NCBI RefSeq assembly: GCF_000802155.2
Contig: NZ_JQGJ02000003.1
Location: 62,001-126,000 of the forward strand
Source of the DNA: Pseudomonas frederiksbergensis
Lineage (GTDB): Bacteria > Pseudomonadota > Gammaproteobacteria > Pseudomonadales > Pseudomonadaceae
Direction: 5' to 3'
DNA length: 64,000 nt
Shown here one piece after another: positions 62,327 through 64,000 of this stretch. The translations under genes and the position numbers were made by a program. Below the pieces are notes generated by a model. The model was not told the DNA's origin, made no database searches, and was given only the letters and a program-made list of their open reading frames with translations. Numbering within the stretch: the first letter of the stretch is position 1; each line of letters opens with the position of its first letter.

Positions 62327-63303
62327 GTGCGGCGCTTGGCAAACCGGTTTCGGCCCGCGTCCTGGACGCGGCCATCGCCTGGCAACTGTCCCTGGACTCT
62401 GGCTGCGGCGGTCCTCACGAGCGCGAAGCCTTCGCCCAATGGCACGCCGCCGATGAGGAACACGCCCGCGCCTGGCAACAACTGGGCATGCTCGACCAGC
62501 GCTTCAGCATCGCCAGCGGGCCTGCCCGGGCCGCGTTGCTGCAATCAAAGGCCAGCATTCGTCGACGGGTGCGCAAGGTCGGCAGCGGCCTGGCCAGTAT
62601 CGTCGCGGTCATCGGCCTGGCGCTGTTCGCTGGCGATCGTTACCTGCCGCTGGATTATTGGCTGGCCGACCAGCGCACCGCCACGGGCGAACAGCGCACG
62701 TTGCGCCTGGCGGACGGGACTTTGATCAACCTCAACACCCACAGCGCGCTGGACGTGCGTTTCGACGACAAGCAGCGGCGTATCGTCCTGCAGGAAGGCG
62801 AGATCCTGGTGGAAACCGGCCACAACGATCCGCGCCCTTTTATCGTCGAGACGCGCGAAGGCAGCATGCGCGCCTTGGGCACGCGTTTCCTGGTCAAGCT
62901 AGAAGATCAGGGCACACGCTTGAGCGTATTGAAATCCGCAGTGGCGGCGCATCCGCAGCGCAGCGATGAAGAACAGATCCTGCGGGAAGGCCAGCAAGTG
63001 CTGATGCGCCGGGATGGACTCGGGCCGACCTTGGCCTTGAACCCCGGCGCCGATGCCTGGACCCGCGGCATGCTGGTGGTGGATAACGCGCGCCTTGAAG
63101 ACCTGGTCCAAGAGCTGGGACGCTACCGGCGTGGTTATCTGGGCGTCGAGCCCCAAGTGGCCGACTTGCGGATTACCGGCAGCTTTCCATTGCACGACAC
63201 CGACCTGGCACTGGCCGCCCTTCTGCCGACCTTGCCGGTGCAGGTCGAACATCACACGCGCTGGTGGGTGATGGTGGGGCCTCGGGCTGAAGCCAAGCCC
63301 TGA
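62323..63303 (+). CDS. fecR: FecR-type anti-sigma regulator
   Basis: This 326-residue protein has a cytoplasmic DUF4880 N-terminal part (AIAWQLSLDSGCGGPHEREAFAQWHAADEEHARAWQQL), one membrane segment (about 87-105), and a periplasmic FecR domain with RTATGEQRTLRLADGTLINLNTHSALDVRF and DARPF-type blocks. It carries the receptor signal across the membrane and controls the sigma factor. It overlaps fecI and precedes a TonB receptor with an STN domain, a complete three-part system. Confidence 0.92.
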   Translation: MSAALGKPVSARVLDAAIAWQLSLDSGCGGPHEREAFAQWHAADEEHARAWQQLGMLDQRFSIASGPARAALLQSKASIRRRVRKVGSGLASIVAVIGLALFAGDRYLPLDYWLADQRTATGEQRTLRLADGTLINLNTHSALDVRFDDKQRRIVLQEGEILVETGHNDPRPFIVETREGSMRALGTRFLVKLEDQGTRLSVLKSAVAAHPQRSDEEQILREGQQVLMRRDGLGPTLALNPGADAWTRGMLVVDNARLEDLVQELGRYRRGYLGVEPQVADLRITGSFPLHDTDLALAALLPTLPVQVEHHTRWWVMVGPRAEAKP

Positions 63304-63479
63304 AGCATATTGTTGTCAATGATGGCCTCATTGCGAGCTTGCTTGCGATGGGGCCATTCGCCCCCACAAAGCCACCGGCCGCAATCTGAATCTAAATTAT
63401 TTTCATCAAGCCCTATCACATTTCGGATTTCATCCGGCACACAGGCAATTGAGAAATATTTCCATTCAGGAGCCGCCGT

Positions 63480-64000
63480 ATGTCCCGCCCGCTTGAGACC
63501 CTGTTGCGCCCCAGCCTGTTGGCCGTTGCCATTGCCCTGGCTACTCCGTTGGCCTGCGGTCCGTTGCTTGCCGCCGAACAGGCATCCGCCGTTCGCGTCT
63601 ACAATCTGCCCGCCGCACCATTGGCCGGCACCCTGAACCAGATCGCCAGCCAGGCAGGTCTCGCCCTGAGCCTGAATCCGTCCCTGGCGTCGGGCAAGAC
63701 CTCGGCCCCGGTCCAAGGCCAATTCGATGCCACTGGTGCGTTGCGTGAAGCCTTGCGCGGCACCGGCCTGCAACTGGAGCAAAGCAGCGCCGGCACCTAC
63801 AGCCTGGTGGCCGTGCCGGAAGGTGTGATGGTCCTGCCGGAAACCAGCGTGATCGGCGCGGGCATCAGCGAAACCGCGTGGGGGCCGACCGATGGCTACG
63901 CGGTCACCCGCACCGCCGCCGGCACCAAGACCGATACGCCGATCGTCGAGCTGCCCCGCTCGGTCTCGGTGGTCACGCGCCAGCAGATGGAAGACCGCTC
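63480..64000 (+). CDS. TonB-dependent siderophore receptor, N-terminal part
   Basis: The frame is open to the window edge, so 173 residues are visible. A signal peptide (about 1-33, ending LLAAEQ) is followed by the STN/secretin domain (YNLPAAPLAGTLNQIASQAGL and GALREALRGTGLQLEQ, residues about 38-108), which contacts FecR. The plug domain then begins (LPETSVIGAG and LPRSVSVVTRQQMEDR). This marks a signalling receptor of the FpvA/FhuE type. The ligand cannot be inferred from this part. The ATG at 63480 has AGGAG upstream. Confidence 0.93.
   Translation, partial: MSRPLETLLRPSLLAVAIALATPLACGPLLAAEQASAVRVYNLPAAPLAGTLNQIASQAGLALSLNPSLASGKTSAPVQGQFDATGALREALRGTGLQLEQSSAGTYSLVAVPEGVMVLPETSVIGAGISETAWGPTDGYAVTRTAAGTKTDTPIVELPRSVSVVTRQQMEDR

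Overview
The window reads as Pseudomonas, most likely of the fluorescens/corrugata group. The evidence is the pqqFABCDE-pqqM cluster beside lysine-degrading davBA, the bioBFHCD operon followed by acyl-CoA dehydrogenases in the arrangement known from pseudomonads, malate synthase G, high-GC core codon use, and REP palindromes of the GTGGCGAGGGAGCTTGCTCCC type. All identifications were made by reading the sequence; no database search was possible.

Region 1 (1-18,718) is the distal end of an integrated mobile element. It starts with part of a VirB-type conjugation operon (VirB5, a small membrane protein, an EexN entry-exclusion lipoprotein, VirB6); VirB7-VirB11 do not follow. Next come three small genes, including a VbhA-type Fic antitoxin without a toxin, enclosed by a pair of inverted repeats of about 215 bp. 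A gene-poor stretch follows with a palindrome/motif array, then a large nuclease-STAND NTPase gene flanked by two directly repeated 180-bp MITE-like elements and broken at a run of eight C. Beyond it lie a Hanks-type Ser/Thr kinase, a putative zinc-binding protein and a 1788-residue nuclease-STAND NTPase, which together look like defence cargo. The element ends in the 3' half of a CAU-anticodon tRNA gene (18,673-18,718), the expected attR trace of integration into a tRNA.

Region 2 (18,720-25,700) is core chromosome: a bufferin-type copper-response operon (bufA1-bufB-bufC-doxX) divergent from an ECF sigma factor and its DUF1109 (NrsF-like) anti-sigma factor. Both divergent promoters carry the same TGTAACC-N16-CGAA signature. 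A large membrane-anchored protein of unknown function and an Lrp/AsnC regulator follow.

Region 3 (25,800-36,000) holds davB-davA (lysine to 5-aminovalerate) and the PQQ cofactor genes pqqF, pqqA, pqqB, pqqC, pqqD, pqqE and pqqM, with a probable attenuator after pqqA. Region 4 (36,100-44,400) holds a Pmp3-type peptide, three paralogous acyl-CoA dehydrogenases, a membrane GGDEF protein between two of them, and a small conserved protein; the promoter-proximal dehydrogenase has tandem PsrA-like sites. Region 5 (44,500-49,900) is the biotin operon bioB-bioF-bioH-bioC-bioD divergent from comF, with a BirA-type operator over the bioB promoter inside the start of comF.

Region 6 (49,900-64,000) holds modE, a Tat-exported PhoX-type phosphatase, srkA, rarD, gcvR, glcB, a response regulator, a CNMP-CBS-DUF294 signalling protein overlapping a DEDDh exonuclease gene, and an iron-starvation sigma factor/FecR/TonB receptor set that runs off the right edge.
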